The notes: a model not told the origin generated them from the letters alone. Positions 28,997 through 38,786 are shown, numbered from the stretch's first letter. The stretch is DNA of 64,000 nt from Clostridium celatum DSM 1785 (GCF_000320405.1 NZ_KB291681.1:16778-80777), one strand, 5' to 3'. Program-made: numbers and translations.

Positions 28997-29027
28997 AAAG
29001 GTATCAGCTGTATGATACCTTTTTTTA
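28997..29027 (+). terminator. Terminator after the DUF523-DUF1722 gene
   Basis: AAAGGTATCA (28997-29006) and TGATACCTTT (29013-29022) form a 10-bp stem followed by T residues. Confidence 0.85.
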
Positions 29028-29094
29028 AATAAATAAATAATTTCAAATGATATATCATATAGTATTCTGTGAAGTAATTTTAAGGAGAAATCAT

Positions 29095-29907
29095 TTGAGA
29101 GCAAAAAAAGCATTAAAAACTTTTATTTTTTGGGTAAGCATGGCTATTATAGTAAACCTAGGTATTATTATGGTATTTGGAAAACAACATGCATTAGAAT
29201 TTTTAAGTGGATATATAGTTGAATTAAGTTTGAGTGTAGATAATTTATTTCTTTTTTTAATGATATTTACTACATTTAATATTAAATTAAAATATCAAAA
29301 GCGTGTATTAACTTATGGAATAATAGGTGCAATAATATTAAGATTTATATTTATTTGGGTAGGGGTTGTAATTGTAAATAAATTTCATTGGATATTATAT
29401 ATATTTAGTTTCTTTTTATTTGCAAGTGGTTTAAAAATATTTTTTTCTTCAGAAGAGGTAACAGATTTTAAGGAAAGTCGCTTATTAAAAATATTAAGCA
29501 AAATAATACCTGTTAGCGAAGAATTACACAACGAAAAGTTTTTTGTAAAAGAAGGAAATATTATTTTAGCTACACCTTTATTTTTAATTTTAGTTTTAAT
29601 TGAGAGTTCAGATATATTATTTGCATTAGATTCAATACCTGCAATATTTTCAATTACAACTAATCCATATATAGTTTATTCATCTAATATATTTGCAATT
29701 TTAGGGCTAAGAAGCTTATATTTTGTTTTAGCAAAGTTAAATACTATGTTTTACTATATAAAATATGGAGTAGGATTTATTTTAATTTTTACTGGAATTA
29801 AGTTATTTCTAGGATTCTTTAGTATTACTATATCAACATCTGTTTCTTTGCTAGTTATACTTATAATTTTATTAATTTGTGTGCTCATTTCTCTTATGAA
29901 AGAATAG
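29095..29907 (+). CDS. TerC-family membrane protein
   Basis: 270 residues with about eight membrane helices. Signature segments are LEFLSGYIVELSLSVDNLFLFLMIF near the start and LILVLIESSDILFALDSIPAIFSIT past the middle; the acidic residues in both are the presumed metal site. TerC/Alx proteins export manganese or support secreted metalloproteins. An ATG at 29047 is in frame but has no ribosome binding site; TTG at 29095 has AAGGAG 7 bases upstream and gives the usual N-terminus. I see no yybP-ykoY riboswitch in the short upstream gap. Confidence 0.85.
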   Translation: MRAKKALKTFIFWVSMAIIVNLGIIMVFGKQHALEFLSGYIVELSLSVDNLFLFLMIFTTFNIKLKYQKRVLTYGIIGAIILRFIFIWVGVVIVNKFHWILYIFSFFLFASGLKIFFSSEEVTDFKESRLLKILSKIIPVSEELHNEKFFVKEGNIILATPLFLILVLIESSDILFALDSIPAIFSITTNPYIVYSSNIFAILGLRSLYFVLAKLNTMFYYIKYGVGFILIFTGIKLFLGFFSITISTSVSLLVILIILLICVLISLMKE

Positions 29908-30032
29908 TTTGATATAGTGGAAAATTTAATAAAGCATATAAAAAGCTAATATTATTTTGAACCTTAATAGAATAATATAATAGTGAAATATTACTTTATT
30001 AATATTAACAGTCTAAGAAAGGGGTAATGTCT

Positions 30033-30983
30033 TTGTTAGATTCTTTAGATTTATTAATTTATCTTGATGAAGTATTAACTAAAAATTTAAATTCTTTAAT
30101 AATAAACGGCTACATAGAAAAACGTACATCTAAATGGATTGAGGATAGGACATTAACAGCTAGAAATCATATGGAAGAGAGAGAGCAAAATTACGGAGAA
30201 GATAGATCTATTTATGATGAACGTGATGGATACAAAGGTAAAAACAATACAGAGGTTGATACTATTACAAAGTCATTTGAAAATGATAATTCTCTTGAAG
30301 GAAGAAGATTTGTAAGAAGAGAGGAAGAATTAACGAGAATATATACAACATTTGAAATACATCAACAGCTAATAAGTGGATTAAATAATGCAAATTTAAT
30401 AAAGGAAATAAGTGGTGATTTTTCTGATAATACAGATATTAAGGTTGGAGATTATGTGCAAATAAGCGGAGAAATTTCATCAGATTCAATGGTTTCATAT
30501 ATAGATACTTTTTCAAATATATTAAGTAGTATAGGAAGTGATAATTTAAATTCATATATAAATAGCACTCAAAGTTTAAATTCAAATTTAGGTTTGAATT
30601 ATAATTCATTATTAGGACAAGTAAATTATTTAAAAGATTTATTAACTAGCAATAATAGCCAAGATATGATTGTAAATTGCGGAAATAGCAGTGTAGTTTT
30701 ACCAGTAAATAATGATAATTTTTTAAGTTCCTATGGTAGCATATATGATAAGATGGAGTGTACTTGTAAAGTTATTGGGAAAGTGATAAGAGTATGTGAT
30801 GAAAATCAATGCATTCATTTGTTAAGAAAAACTGGTCAAGCTCAATTTTATGAATCATTATTGAATTCATATACTCCATTAAAACAAATTTTAAATGACA
30901 AAGGAATATTTTTACCAAATGAACCCAAGTGTAAAGTTGAAGGGAAATCATTATTAGTTATACCTATAAGTTTGTTTATATAA
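30033..30983 (+). CDS. Unknown 316-residue protein (weak DUF6414 resemblance)
   Basis: Not firmly recognised. It starts with LLDSLDLLIYLDEVLTKNLNSLIINGYIEKR, continues with a charged Arg/Glu-rich stretch (40-100), then VGDYVQISGEISSD (a small beta element near 145), a Ser/Asn-rich middle and a C-terminal CTCKVIGKVIRVC region. The layout recalls DUF6414 proteins of unknown function, but this is a weak match made by eye. ATG 30027 lies only 2 bases after GGGG; TTG 30033 is spaced better (8 bases). Single gene. Confidence 0.55.
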   Translation: MLDSLDLLIYLDEVLTKNLNSLIINGYIEKRTSKWIEDRTLTARNHMEEREQNYGEDRSIYDERDGYKGKNNTEVDTITKSFENDNSLEGRRFVRREEELTRIYTTFEIHQQLISGLNNANLIKEISGDFSDNTDIKVGDYVQISGEISSDSMVSYIDTFSNILSSIGSDNLNSYINSTQSLNSNLGLNYNSLLGQVNYLKDLLTSNNSQDMIVNCGNSSVVLPVNNDNFLSSYGSIYDKMECTCKVIGKVIRVCDENQCIHLLRKTGQAQFYESLLNSYTPLKQILNDKGIFLPNEPKCKVEGKSLLVIPISLFI

Positions 30984-31037
30984 ATTTTATATTAATAAAA
31001 TATTGATATAAGAAATAGGAATGATTATTAATTTATT

Positions 31038-31127
31038 ATTGAGTTAAGAGTTAATGGAGAAACTATTTATGAAAATTTTTTATAAATTCAGCATAAGTTG
31101 AATTTATTTTTTAACTCTTAACTTAAT
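31038..31127. repeat. Nested inverted repeats in an intergenic region
   Basis: Outer arms of 17 bases (31038-31054 and 31111-31127) match with one mismatch; the core is GTTAAGAGTTAA / TTAACTCTTAAC. Inside, ATAAATTCA (31082-31090) pairs with TGAATTTAT (31099-31107). It lies between convergent genes and may be a bidirectional terminator, a structured RNA or a small inserted repeat. Confidence 0.5.
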
Positions 31128-31156
31128 AACAGTTAAATAGTAATTTTAATAATATA

Positions 31157-32113
31157 TTATTTAGTTTGATCTATAATGTAATCTAATATTGTCATGTATA
31201 GATTTAAAGCTTCCTCTTCTGATAAATTTTCTAAATAATGCGTACAATCATTAAGTGTGTAAAATTTAAAATCATTTTTATATTCAAGTGCTTTGTTATA
31301 AAAATCTATGGAAGTATAGTATGGAACTATACTATCATTTAAACTATGGATAATTAATGTGTTGGGAAGGTTATAATCTACATAATTAACAGGACTATAT
31401 AAATTTGATAAATTTTCAAGCTTCTCAACAGTTAAATTTTTAGTAATTTCAACAGGGCCTTCTGATAAATTAATTTTAGATAAATATGTAGGACCAAATA
31501 AATCTATTATATATTTAACTTTAGAGGGGTAAGATGATAAGCTTAAATCATCAATAAATTCACTATTATCTGAAAATGCTGCAACCATTGAAAGTTGAGC
31601 TCCAGCCGATGGAGATATAATACCTATATTATTAGTATCGAGGTTATAGACATCACTATTCTTATATACCCAACGAATAGTATCTTTTATATCTGAAATT
31701 TGTTTATCTAAAATAATATCATCCTCAATAAGCTCGTAGGAAGTACTTATTATTGTATAGCCTTCTTCTTGTAACAAATTAATAATTGGATGTATTCCAG
31801 AGGGAATAACTTTATCACCATCAGTCCAACCGTTTCCAAAAACATAAATAATAACAGGAGATGGACTATCGTTATTAACAGAACTATATATATCTAACTT
31901 TAAGTTTAAATCATCTCTAGTTTTATAGACTATATCCTTATAGGTTATATCTACGATTGGATCACTATAGAAATCACTAGATACTGTAGGGAGACTTTTA
32001 TTTATTTTAATTATTTCAAATAAAAATTTAAAATAAATAGAATTATGTACTAAGATAAATAATGTTAAAAGTATTGTGCAAAATGATATTGAAAATAAAA
32101 GTTTTTTGTTCAT
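31157..32113 (-). CDS. Membrane-anchored alpha/beta hydrolase (BD-FAE-like esterase)
   Basis: 318 residues. An N-terminal hydrophobic segment (about 5-30) without a clear cleavage site suggests an extracytoplasmic enzyme anchored to the membrane. The hydrolase domain has IIYVFGNGWTDGDK (oxyanion loop; most relatives have HGGGW), the nucleophile Ser in SPSAGAQL (the SAGG-type elbow), Asp in LNDSIVP and His in NDCTHYL near the C-terminus. Related enzymes hydrolyse carbohydrate or small aryl esters. RBS AGGAGG. Single gene. Confidence 0.8.
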   Translation of the reverse strand: MNKKLLFSISFCTILLTLFILVHNSIYFKFLFEIIKINKSLPTVSSDFYSDPIVDITYKDIVYKTRDDLNLKLDIYSSVNNDSPSPVIIYVFGNGWTDGDKVIPSGIHPIINLLQEEGYTIISTSYELIEDDIILDKQISDIKDTIRWVYKNSDVYNLDTNNIGIISPSAGAQLSMVAAFSDNSEFIDDLSLSSYPSKVKYIIDLFGPTYLSKINLSEGPVEITKNLTVEKLENLSNLYSPVNYVDYNLPNTLIIHSLNDSIVPYYTSIDFYNKALEYKNDFKFYTLNDCTHYLENLSEEEALNLYMTILDYIIDQTK

Positions 32114-32273
32114 TATAACCTCCTATAATATTTGATATTATAGAATTATAACCATATTAGTGATTATTATAATAAATTATAAAATTTATTTGTATAAAAT
32201 ATAGTATTAGATTTTTTTTACGAATGATGTTACAATATTTAAGAAAAATATACATATATGGAGGAATGTTTAT

Positions 32274-32945
32274 ATGAAAAAATATAAAGAAGAATTTATA
32301 GAATTTATGGTTAAGAGCAATGTGTTAAGATTTGGTGAATTTACTACTAAAAGTGGTAGACAAACACCATTCTTTATAAATACAGGTAACTATACAACAG
32401 GAGAACAACTTGAAAAACTAGGTGAGTTTTATGCTAAAACTATAAATGAACATATTGGGAATGAAGTAGATGTATTGTTCGGACCTGCATATAAAGGTAT
32501 TCCTTTAACTGTGACTACAGCAATTTCAATGAATAAACTTTATAATGTTAATGTTGAATATTGTTCAAATAGAAAAGAAGTAAAGGATCATGGAGAAGGT
32601 GGAATTTTACTTGGAGCTAAGTTGAATGATGGAAGCAATGTTGTAATTGTTGAAGATGTTATGACTGCAGGAACTTCTATATATGAAACTGCACCTATAT
32701 TAAAAGCACAAGGTGACGTAAATATAAAAGGATTAGTTATTTCTGTTGATAGAATGGAAAAGGGAAAAGGTGAAAAATCAGCTCAAGAAGAAATAAGAGA
32801 TACATTTGGTATTACAACATACCCAATAGTTACTATGGCTGAAGTAGTTGAATATTTATATAATAGAGAAATTGATGGGAAAATTGTTATTGATGATAAG
32901 ATTAAAGAAGCAATTGGAGAATACTATAAAAAATATGGTGTTTAA
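32274..32945 (+). CDS. pyrE: Orotate phosphoribosyltransferase
   Basis: Joins orotate with PRPP to give OMP in pyrimidine synthesis. 223 residues of the longer clostridial form, with FGEFTTKSGRQTPFFINTG at the N-terminus, the FGPAYKGIPL loop and the PRPP-binding motif VIVEDVMTAGTS near residue 125. RBS GGAGGAATG. It stands apart from other pyr genes in this window and ends at a bidirectional terminator. Confidence 0.95.
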   Translation: MKKYKEEFIEFMVKSNVLRFGEFTTKSGRQTPFFINTGNYTTGEQLEKLGEFYAKTINEHIGNEVDVLFGPAYKGIPLTVTTAISMNKLYNVNVEYCSNRKEVKDHGEGGILLGAKLNDGSNVVIVEDVMTAGTSIYETAPILKAQGDVNIKGLVISVDRMEKGKGEKSAQEEIRDTFGITTYPIVTMAEVVEYLYNREIDGKIVIDDKIKEAIGEYYKKYGV

Positions 32946-33020
32946 AATTAAATGAAATTCTAAATTTCAATTTGGTTAGTTAAATTTACACTATAGTATA
33001 ATCATACGATATTAAATATA

Positions 33021-33058
33021 TAGGAGCTTTTAAAAATAAATTTTTTAAAAGCTCCTAT
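33021..33058. terminator. Bidirectional terminator between pyrE and the threonine dehydratase gene
   Basis: TAGGAGCTTTTAAAAA pairs perfectly with TTTTTAAAAGCTCCTA, and A and T tracts serve both directions. Confidence 0.85.
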
Positions 33059-33061
33059 TAT

Positions 33062-34261
33062 TTAATATAAGACTTTAATAGAATATGATTCATTTTCAAA
33101 GGCATTTATAATTTGTTCAATATGTTCATGTCCATTAGTTTCTACTGTAACTTCTAATTGAACATTATGAATCCTATTAATTGCTTTTAGTTGATTATGA
33201 TCTAATTTGACTATATTGGCATTTTCTTTTGCTAATATTTCAGATATCTTTAAAAGTTCACCAGGTACATTTCTAAGTTCTAAACAGAAACAGAATAATC
33301 TACCTTTTGAAACTAAACCATTATTTATTAATGATGATATTGTTAGCATATCAATATTTCCACCACTTATAACACAACATATATTTTTGTTTTTGACATT
33401 TAATTTTCTAAGGGCAGCTAAAGAAACAACGCCAGAAGCTTCTGCCAATAATTTATGTTTCTCTGTTAGCAAAAGAAATGTTTCTACGATATCATTTTCA
33501 GATACAGTAATAATTTCATCAACAAGGTCTTTTATTATCTCAAAGGTTAAGTTTCCAGGTGTTTTAACAGCTATACCATCAGCAATGGTATTAACACTAT
33601 CTAGTGTTGTAATAGCTTTATTAGTAATACTTTTTTTCATTGATGCAGCTCCAGCTGCTTGTACACCAATAATTTTTATATTAGGATTTATTTCTTTTGC
33701 AGCAAGACTTATACCACTTATAAGTCCACCTCCACCGATTGGACAAATTATATAGTCGAAGTTTTTAAAGTCATTAAAGATTTCTAAAGCAATAGTACCT
33801 TGTCCACATATGACGTCAATATCATCAAATGGATGTATAAAGACTTTACCAAGCTCATTTTCTATTCTTTTTGCTTCAAGAAAAGCATCATCATAACATT
33901 TACCATGTAAAACTACATTGCCACCATAATTTTTTGTAGATTCAACTTTTAAGTAAGGAGTGGTTTTAGGCATTACAATAGTAGAGTTAACTCCTATTAA
34001 AGAAGAGGCATACGCAACTCCTTGAGCATGATTACCTGCTGAAGAGCACACTACACCTCTAGATTTTTCTTCATCTGACAACAAAGAAATTTTATTTAAA
34101 GCTCCTCTAATTTTATAAGCTCCTGTTAACTGAAGATTTTCACATTTCATATAAATATTATTATTTGAATTTTCACTAAAAACATTGCTATATAATAATG
34201 GAGTTTTCACTATTATATCTTCAATATTTTTTTGGGCTATTTTAATTTTTTCTAAATACAT
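33062..34261 (-). CDS. ilvA: Threonine ammonia-lyase (threonine dehydratase)
   Basis: PLP enzyme converting threonine to 2-oxobutanoate. 400 residues. The PLP lysine is in TGAYKIRGAL near residue 50, the phosphate loop GGGGLISG near 180, and a C-terminal ACT-like domain (about 325-400; ELRNVPGELLKISEILAKENANIV) offers allosteric control. The length and single ACT-like domain fit the catabolic/short form as well as IlvA, so the symbol is approximate. An upstream ATG at 34294 has no ribosome binding site; GGGGG lies 8 bases before the ATG at 34261. Confidence 0.9.
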   Translation of the reverse strand: MYLEKIKIAQKNIEDIIVKTPLLYSNVFSENSNNNIYMKCENLQLTGAYKIRGALNKISLLSDEEKSRGVVCSSAGNHAQGVAYASSLIGVNSTIVMPKTTPYLKVESTKNYGGNVVLHGKCYDDAFLEAKRIENELGKVFIHPFDDIDVICGQGTIALEIFNDFKNFDYIICPIGGGGLISGISLAAKEINPNIKIIGVQAAGAASMKKSITNKAITTLDSVNTIADGIAVKTPGNLTFEIIKDLVDEIITVSENDIVETFLLLTEKHKLLAEASGVVSLAALRKLNVKNKNICCVISGGNIDMLTISSLINNGLVSKGRLFCFCLELRNVPGELLKISEILAKENANIVKLDHNQLKAINRIHNVQLEVTVETNGHEHIEQIINAFENESYSIKVLY

Positions 34262-34440
34262 AGAAATATCCCCCTTTTTATCTATAAATAGCAATAAATA
34301 TATAATATCACAAATAAATACAATTATCGATAATTTTTAAAAGAATAAAAAGGAAGTTTTTAAATAGTTCAAGTTTTTATTGTATAAATTATTTTTAAAA
34401 TATATAATTACTTTGAATATTAAGTAACGGAGTGAAATGT

Positions 34441-35181
34441 ATGGAAGAAAGATTACAGAAATACATGGCTAGATGTGGAGATGCATCAAGGCGTAAATGT
34501 GAAGAGATTATTTTAAATGGAGAAATAAAAGTAAATGGGATTTTAGTTACAGAAGTAGGAACTAAAATTAATCCTAGTACTGATAAAGTTTTTTATAAAG
34601 ATAAAGAAATTAAAGTTGAAGAGAAAAAAGTATATATTATGCTTAATAAACCAGAAGGATATATAACTTCTGTAAAAGATGAACGTGGTAGAAAAACAGT
34701 TTTAGACATAGTTAAGGTTGAGGAGAGAATATTCCCAATAGGGAGATTAGACTACGATAGTTCAGGTTTGCTTCTTTTAACTAATGATGGAAGTGTTTAT
34801 AATAATATAATTCATCCTAGAGTAATATTAAAGAAAAAATATATAGCAACATGTAGGGGGAAATTTACAGAGTCTGATATTAAGAAATTCAAAAGTGGTA
34901 TAAATATAGGTGATTATATTACAGCTGAAGCTGATATAGACATAATAAGCGAAGAAAAAAGATATAGTAAAATTAAGAAAAAAGAAGAAATTATAAGTAC
35001 AGTAGAAATATCAATACATGAAGGTAAAAATAGACAGATAAGAAGAATGTGTGCTTCTTTAAATCATGAAGTATTAACACTAAAGAGAGTTTCAATTGGT
35101 GAATTAAAAATTGGATATTTAAAAAAAGGTGAGTTTAGAAATTTAACTGATGACGAAATAAAATATATAAAGGGGTTATAA
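34441..35181 (+). CDS. RluB-type pseudouridine synthase
   Basis: 246 residues. An N-terminal S4 RNA-binding domain (ERLQKYMARCGDASRRKCEEII) precedes the RsuA/RluB catalytic domain with GRLDYDSSGLLLLTNDG, whose Asp is the catalytic residue, and HEGKNRQIRRMC. It probably modifies 23S rRNA near 2605, as RluB does. A GTG at 34432 lies within the ribosome binding site CGGAGTGA, so the ATG at 34441 is taken. One base separates it from mnmM, so the two are translationally coupled. Confidence 0.92.
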   Translation: MEERLQKYMARCGDASRRKCEEIILNGEIKVNGILVTEVGTKINPSTDKVFYKDKEIKVEEKKVYIMLNKPEGYITSVKDERGRKTVLDIVKVEERIFPIGRLDYDSSGLLLLTNDGSVYNNIIHPRVILKKKYIATCRGKFTESDIKKFKSGINIGDYITAEADIDIISEEKRYSKIKKKEEIISTVEISIHEGKNRQIRRMCASLNHEVLTLKRVSIGELKIGYLKKGEFRNLTDDEIKYIKGL

Positions 35182-35182
35182 A

Positions 35183-35722
35183 ATGTTTAGATATGTGTCT
35201 GATATCAGCGAGTTATCTCATGATATAATAAGTAGGTATTTAGATAAGAAAAATGTTGCAATTGATGCCACATTAGGAAATGGATATGATTGTGATTTTT
35301 TATCAAGTAATTTTAAAAAAGTATATGCATTTGATATACAAAAGGAAGCTTGTGAAAATTATAGTATAAAAAATGATAATGTTATTGTGATAAATGATTC
35401 TCATCATAAGTTTGAAGACTATATTAAAGAACAAGTAGATTGTATAATATATAATTTAGGATACTTACCAGGTGGAGAAAAAACTATTACTACAAAATCT
35501 AATACATCTTTAATTAGCATTCAAAAGGGATTAGAGTTATTAGCAAGTGGTGGTATGATGACTATTGCTATATATAGAGGTCATGATGAAGGTAAGATAG
35601 AAGAAAATTGCATTATTGGATATTTAAAAACTCTTAATAAAAAACATTATGGGGTTATGATACACGAGTATTTAAACAGAGCTAGTACAGCACCTTTATT
35701 AGTTGTTATAGAAAAGAAATAA
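35183..35722 (+). CDS. mnmM: tRNA methyltransferase MnmM (YtqB family)
   Basis: SAM-dependent class I methyltransferase, 179 residues. The SAM motif DATLGNGYDCDFL is near residue 28 and the family motif IYNLGYLPGGEK near 93. In B. subtilis and S. aureus MnmM (YtqB) completes mnm5s2U at the wobble base of tRNAs after MnmEG. The assignment rests on these motifs and on length. Co-transcribed with the pseudouridine synthase gene. Confidence 0.85.
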   Translation: MFRYVSDISELSHDIISRYLDKKNVAIDATLGNGYDCDFLSSNFKKVYAFDIQKEACENYSIKNDNVIVINDSHHKFEDYIKEQVDCIIYNLGYLPGGEKTITTKSNTSLISIQKGLELLASGGMMTIAIYRGHDEGKIEENCIIGYLKTLNKKHYGVMIHEYLNRASTAPLLVVIEKK

Positions 35723-35781
35723 AGAAAAATATTAAATTAAAACTTGCAAATTCAAAGAGTACATTATAATTATTTCGTTGA

Positions 35782-35813
35782 TTAAATTATTAAATAATGC
35801 TAAAATAATTTAA
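35782..35813. promoter_or_regulatory. Inverted repeat upstream of the RpiR-type regulator
   Basis: TTAAATTATT (35782-35791) and AATAATTTAA (35804-35813) form a 10-bp inverted repeat about 30 bases before the regulator gene, possibly an operator for autoregulation. The region is very AT-rich, so chance is a real alternative. Confidence 0.3.
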
Positions 35814-35843
35814 GTTATTAAAAAATAGGAGAAGAAATAGACA

Positions 35844-36740
35844 ATGGAAAGAACTATGAATGATGAATCAAGAGATTTAATGAAATTAATTCAACTTAGG
35901 TTTCCTAGGCTTAGTAAAGGTCAAAAATTAATTGCAGAATATATACTTAAAAATTATGATAAGGCTGCATTTATGACAGCAGCAAAATTAGGATTAGCTG
36001 TAGGTGTATCAGAATCTACAGTCGTTAGGTTTGCAATAGAATTAGGTTTTTCTGGATATCCTAAATTACAACGTTCATTACAGGAATTAATCAAGAATAA
36101 GCTTACAACTGTTCAAAGGTTAGAATTATCTAGTGATTATATTAGTGAAGGGTATGCGTTAAAAGGTGTTCTTAAAGCTGATATGGAAAATATAAGAGCA
36201 ACTATGGAGAAAATTGATTATAATACCTTTGAAGATGTAGTTAATAATATATTTACGGCTAAAAGGATATATATAATAGGTTTAAGAAGTTCTATGGCAT
36301 TAGCTGAGTTTTTAGGATTCTATTTAAATATAATATTACAAAATGTAAAAACAGTAGGTTATGGAATTTCAGATATATTTGAACAAATGATAAATGTTGG
36401 AGAAGATGATTTAGTTATAGGAATAGGATTCCCTAGGTATGCAAGCAGAACTATTGATGCTTTAGCTTTTGCACAAAATAGAGGTGCTACAGTAGTTGCA
36501 GTTACTGATAGCTTTTTATCTCCTTTAGCTACTAGAGCTGACTATTCATTAATTGCTCAAAGTAATATGGCATCATTTGTTGATTCGTTAGTTGCACCTT
36601 TGTCTGTTATTAATGCATTAATTATTGCAGTTGGAATGAGAGAAAAAGAAAATATATCTAATGTTTTTAATAACTTAGAAGAAATATGGCAAGAATATAA
36701 TGTTTATTCTTATAATAATAGAAATGTAATTGATGATTAA
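35844..36740 (+). CDS. MurR/RpiR-family transcriptional regulator
   Basis: 298 residues: an N-terminal HTH_6 domain (SESTVVRFAIELGFSGYPKLQRSLQELI around 52-80) and a SIS sugar-phosphate-binding domain (IYIIGLRSSMALAEFL around 140, and IGFPRYASRTI). It should respond to a phosphosugar, but no sugar genes adjoin it, so the target is unknown. RBS AGGAGAAG. Ends at the hairpin at 36751. Confidence 0.88.
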   Translation: MERTMNDESRDLMKLIQLRFPRLSKGQKLIAEYILKNYDKAAFMTAAKLGLAVGVSESTVVRFAIELGFSGYPKLQRSLQELIKNKLTTVQRLELSSDYISEGYALKGVLKADMENIRATMEKIDYNTFEDVVNNIFTAKRIYIIGLRSSMALAEFLGFYLNIILQNVKTVGYGISDIFEQMINVGEDDLVIGIGFPRYASRTIDALAFAQNRGATVVAVTDSFLSPLATRADYSLIAQSNMASFVDSLVAPLSVINALIIAVGMREKENISNVFNNLEEIWQEYNVYSYNNRNVIDD

Positions 36741-36750
36741 ACTAATCATA

Positions 36751-36780
36751 TAAAGGAATTAGCATATGTTAATTCCTTTA
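36751..36780 (+). terminator. Hairpin after the RpiR-type regulator gene
   Basis: TAAAGGAATTA and TAATTCCTTTA pair around a short loop; no T tract follows, so termination strength is uncertain. Confidence 0.55.
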
Positions 36781-36823
36781 CTTATTGTTAATTATAAAAT
36801 AAAAGATACTTGGAGGACTTTAA

Positions 36824-38038
36824 ATGGCAAAAGTCATAGTTATAGGTGCTGGACCAGCCGGCATGATGGCTGCTATAACAGCTGCTAAAAAACACGATGT
36901 AATTTTATTAGACGGAAATGATAGGGTAGGAAAAAAGTTATTTATTACAGGAAAAGGTCGTTGTAATGTAACAAATTCAAAAGATATTAGTGAGTTTTTT
37001 GATTTCATCCCTGGAAATCCTCACTTTTTATATAGTGCATTGTATTCTTATACAAATGAAGATACTATAAATTTTTTTGAAAACCAAGGAATAAAATTGA
37101 AAAGTGAGCGTGGAGGAAGAGTTTTTCCTTATTCAGATAAATCTTCAGATATAATAAGGGGACTATCAACAGCACTAAAAGAATCAGGTGTGGAACTTAA
37201 GCTTAATTCAAAAGTTACTAATATAATTATGAAAGAAGATAAGATTGAATATGTTGAAATTAACAACGATAAAAAATGTGTTGGGGACTATTATATTTTA
37301 GCTACTGGGGGAGCATCTTATCCGTTGACAGGTTCAAGAGGTGAAGGTCAAAAATTTGCTAAAAAGTTAGGGCATACAGTTACTGAATTAAAGCCATCAT
37401 TAATACCTATAGAAATTAATGAACCGTGGATTAAGGAAGTTATGGGCTTATCACTTAAAAACATTTCTCTTAGTATAACTAAAAATAATAAAAGTTTATA
37501 TAAAAATCAAGGTGAAATGCTGTTTACTAGTTATGGAATTTCAGGTCCTCTAGTTTTAAGTGCCTCTAGATGTATAATTGATAAATCAGAATATGTAGCA
37601 GTACTAGATTTAAAACCAGCATTAAGTGAACAAGAATTAGATAAAAGGATTCAAAAAGATTTTAAAAAATATCAAAATAAAGATTTTAAAAATTCGTTAG
37701 ATGAATTATTACCTCAAAAAATGATTCCAATTATTATAGAATTATCTAAAATTCCTGAAAATAAAAAAGTTAATGTCATAACTAAAGAAGAAAGAAAAAA
37801 TTTAGTTTTACTTTTAAAAGGAATTAAAATGAAAGTAAAAGGATTAAGACCACTAGAAGAAGCTATTGTTACAGCTGGTGGAGTAAGCACTTTAGAGATT
37901 GATCCTTCTACGATGAAATCAAAAAAAATTAATAATTTATCATTTGCTGGGGAGATAATTGATGTTGATGCTTTTACTGGCGGATATAATGTACAAATTG
38001 CTTTATCAACTGGTTATTTAGCTGGAGATAATATATAG
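36824..38038 (+). CDS. HI0933/BaiN-family NAD(P)/FAD-dependent oxidoreductase
   Basis: 404-residue flavoprotein. The dinucleotide motif VIGAGPAGMMAA is at residues 5-16, followed by GKKLFITGKGRCNVTN typical of the family, ILATGGASYPLTGSRGEG near 160 and the C-terminal FAGEIIDVDAFTGGYNVQIALSTGYLAG. Substrate unknown; BaiN-like enzymes reduce steroid or other alkenes, but most members are uncharacterised. RBS GGAGG. First gene of a group with cmk, ispH and rpsA. Confidence 0.87.
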   Translation: MAKVIVIGAGPAGMMAAITAAKKHDVILLDGNDRVGKKLFITGKGRCNVTNSKDISEFFDFIPGNPHFLYSALYSYTNEDTINFFENQGIKLKSERGGRVFPYSDKSSDIIRGLSTALKESGVELKLNSKVTNIIMKEDKIEYVEINNDKKCVGDYYILATGGASYPLTGSRGEGQKFAKKLGHTVTELKPSLIPIEINEPWIKEVMGLSLKNISLSITKNNKSLYKNQGEMLFTSYGISGPLVLSASRCIIDKSEYVAVLDLKPALSEQELDKRIQKDFKKYQNKDFKNSLDELLPQKMIPIIIELSKIPENKKVNVITKEERKNLVLLLKGIKMKVKGLRPLEEAIVTAGGVSTLEIDPSTMKSKKINNLSFAGEIIDVDAFTGGYNVQIALSTGYLAGDNI

Positions 38039-38098
38039 AAAATTAAATTTAATTTATATATAATAAAAATACATATGCTTGAAAGGTGGATAATTTAA

Positions 38099-38755
38099 AT
38101 GAGAATAGCTGTAGCTATAGATGGGCCAGCAGGTGCTGGGAAAAGTACAATTGCAAAATTAGTGGGAAAAAAGTTTAATTTAATGTATATAAACACAGGA
38201 GCAATGTATAGAGCAGTTGCTTTAGTTGCTAAAAGAAATAATATATCTTCAAGTGATATTAATAGCTTAATGGATATTATAGATGAAATGGAAATGCATT
38301 TTGAAAATGATGATTTAATTTTAAATGGTGTTAATATCCAAGACGAAATAACAATGCCAGAAATAAGTGAGATAGTATCTGAGTATGCATCTATACCAGA
38401 AGTAAGAAAAAAATTAGTTGCACTTCAAAGGAAGATGTCAGAGAAGTATGATGTAATAATGGATGGAAGAGATATTGGAACAGTTGTTTTAAAAGATTCT
38501 AAATTCAAATTCTTTTTAACGGCAACTCCAGAAGAAAGAGCTAGAAGAAGATATTCTGAATTGAAAAATAGAGGAATAGATGTGGATTATAATAAGCTTT
38601 TAGATGATATAATAAAGAGGGATTATATAGATAGCAATAGAGAAACAGATCCATTAAGAAAGGCAGAAGATGCTAAAGAAATAGACAGTTCAAATTATAA
38701 TATTACGGAAGTAACTGAAATAATTTGTAATTTAATACAAAATGATTTAAAATAG
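38099..38755 (+). CDS. cmk: Cytidylate kinase
   Basis: Phosphorylates CMP and dCMP. 218 residues with P-loop AIDGPAGAGKST at residues 5-16, YINTGAMYRAVAL, the CMP-binding insert and MDGRDIGTVV near 122. RBS AAAGGTGG. The order cmk-ispH-rpsA is conserved in clostridia. Confidence 0.97.
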   Translation: MRIAVAIDGPAGAGKSTIAKLVGKKFNLMYINTGAMYRAVALVAKRNNISSSDINSLMDIIDEMEMHFENDDLILNGVNIQDEITMPEISEIVSEYASIPEVRKKLVALQRKMSEKYDVIMDGRDIGTVVLKDSKFKFFLTATPEERARRRYSELKNRGIDVDYNKLLDDIIKRDYIDSNRETDPLRKAEDAKEIDSSNYNITEVTEIICNLIQNDLK

Positions 38756-38786
38756 ATAATATACTGAATATCATAGGAGAAAAGTA

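Noticed and set aside
29047..29094. Upstream ATG extension of the TerC protein
   Set aside because: No ribosome binding site at 29047, and the added residues do not resemble TerC N-termini; AAGGAG supports TTG 29095.
33207..33755. Plus-strand open frame of 182 codons within the threonine dehydratase region
   Set aside because: It is the shadow of the minus-strand enzyme, whose PLP and ACT motifs are unmistakable.
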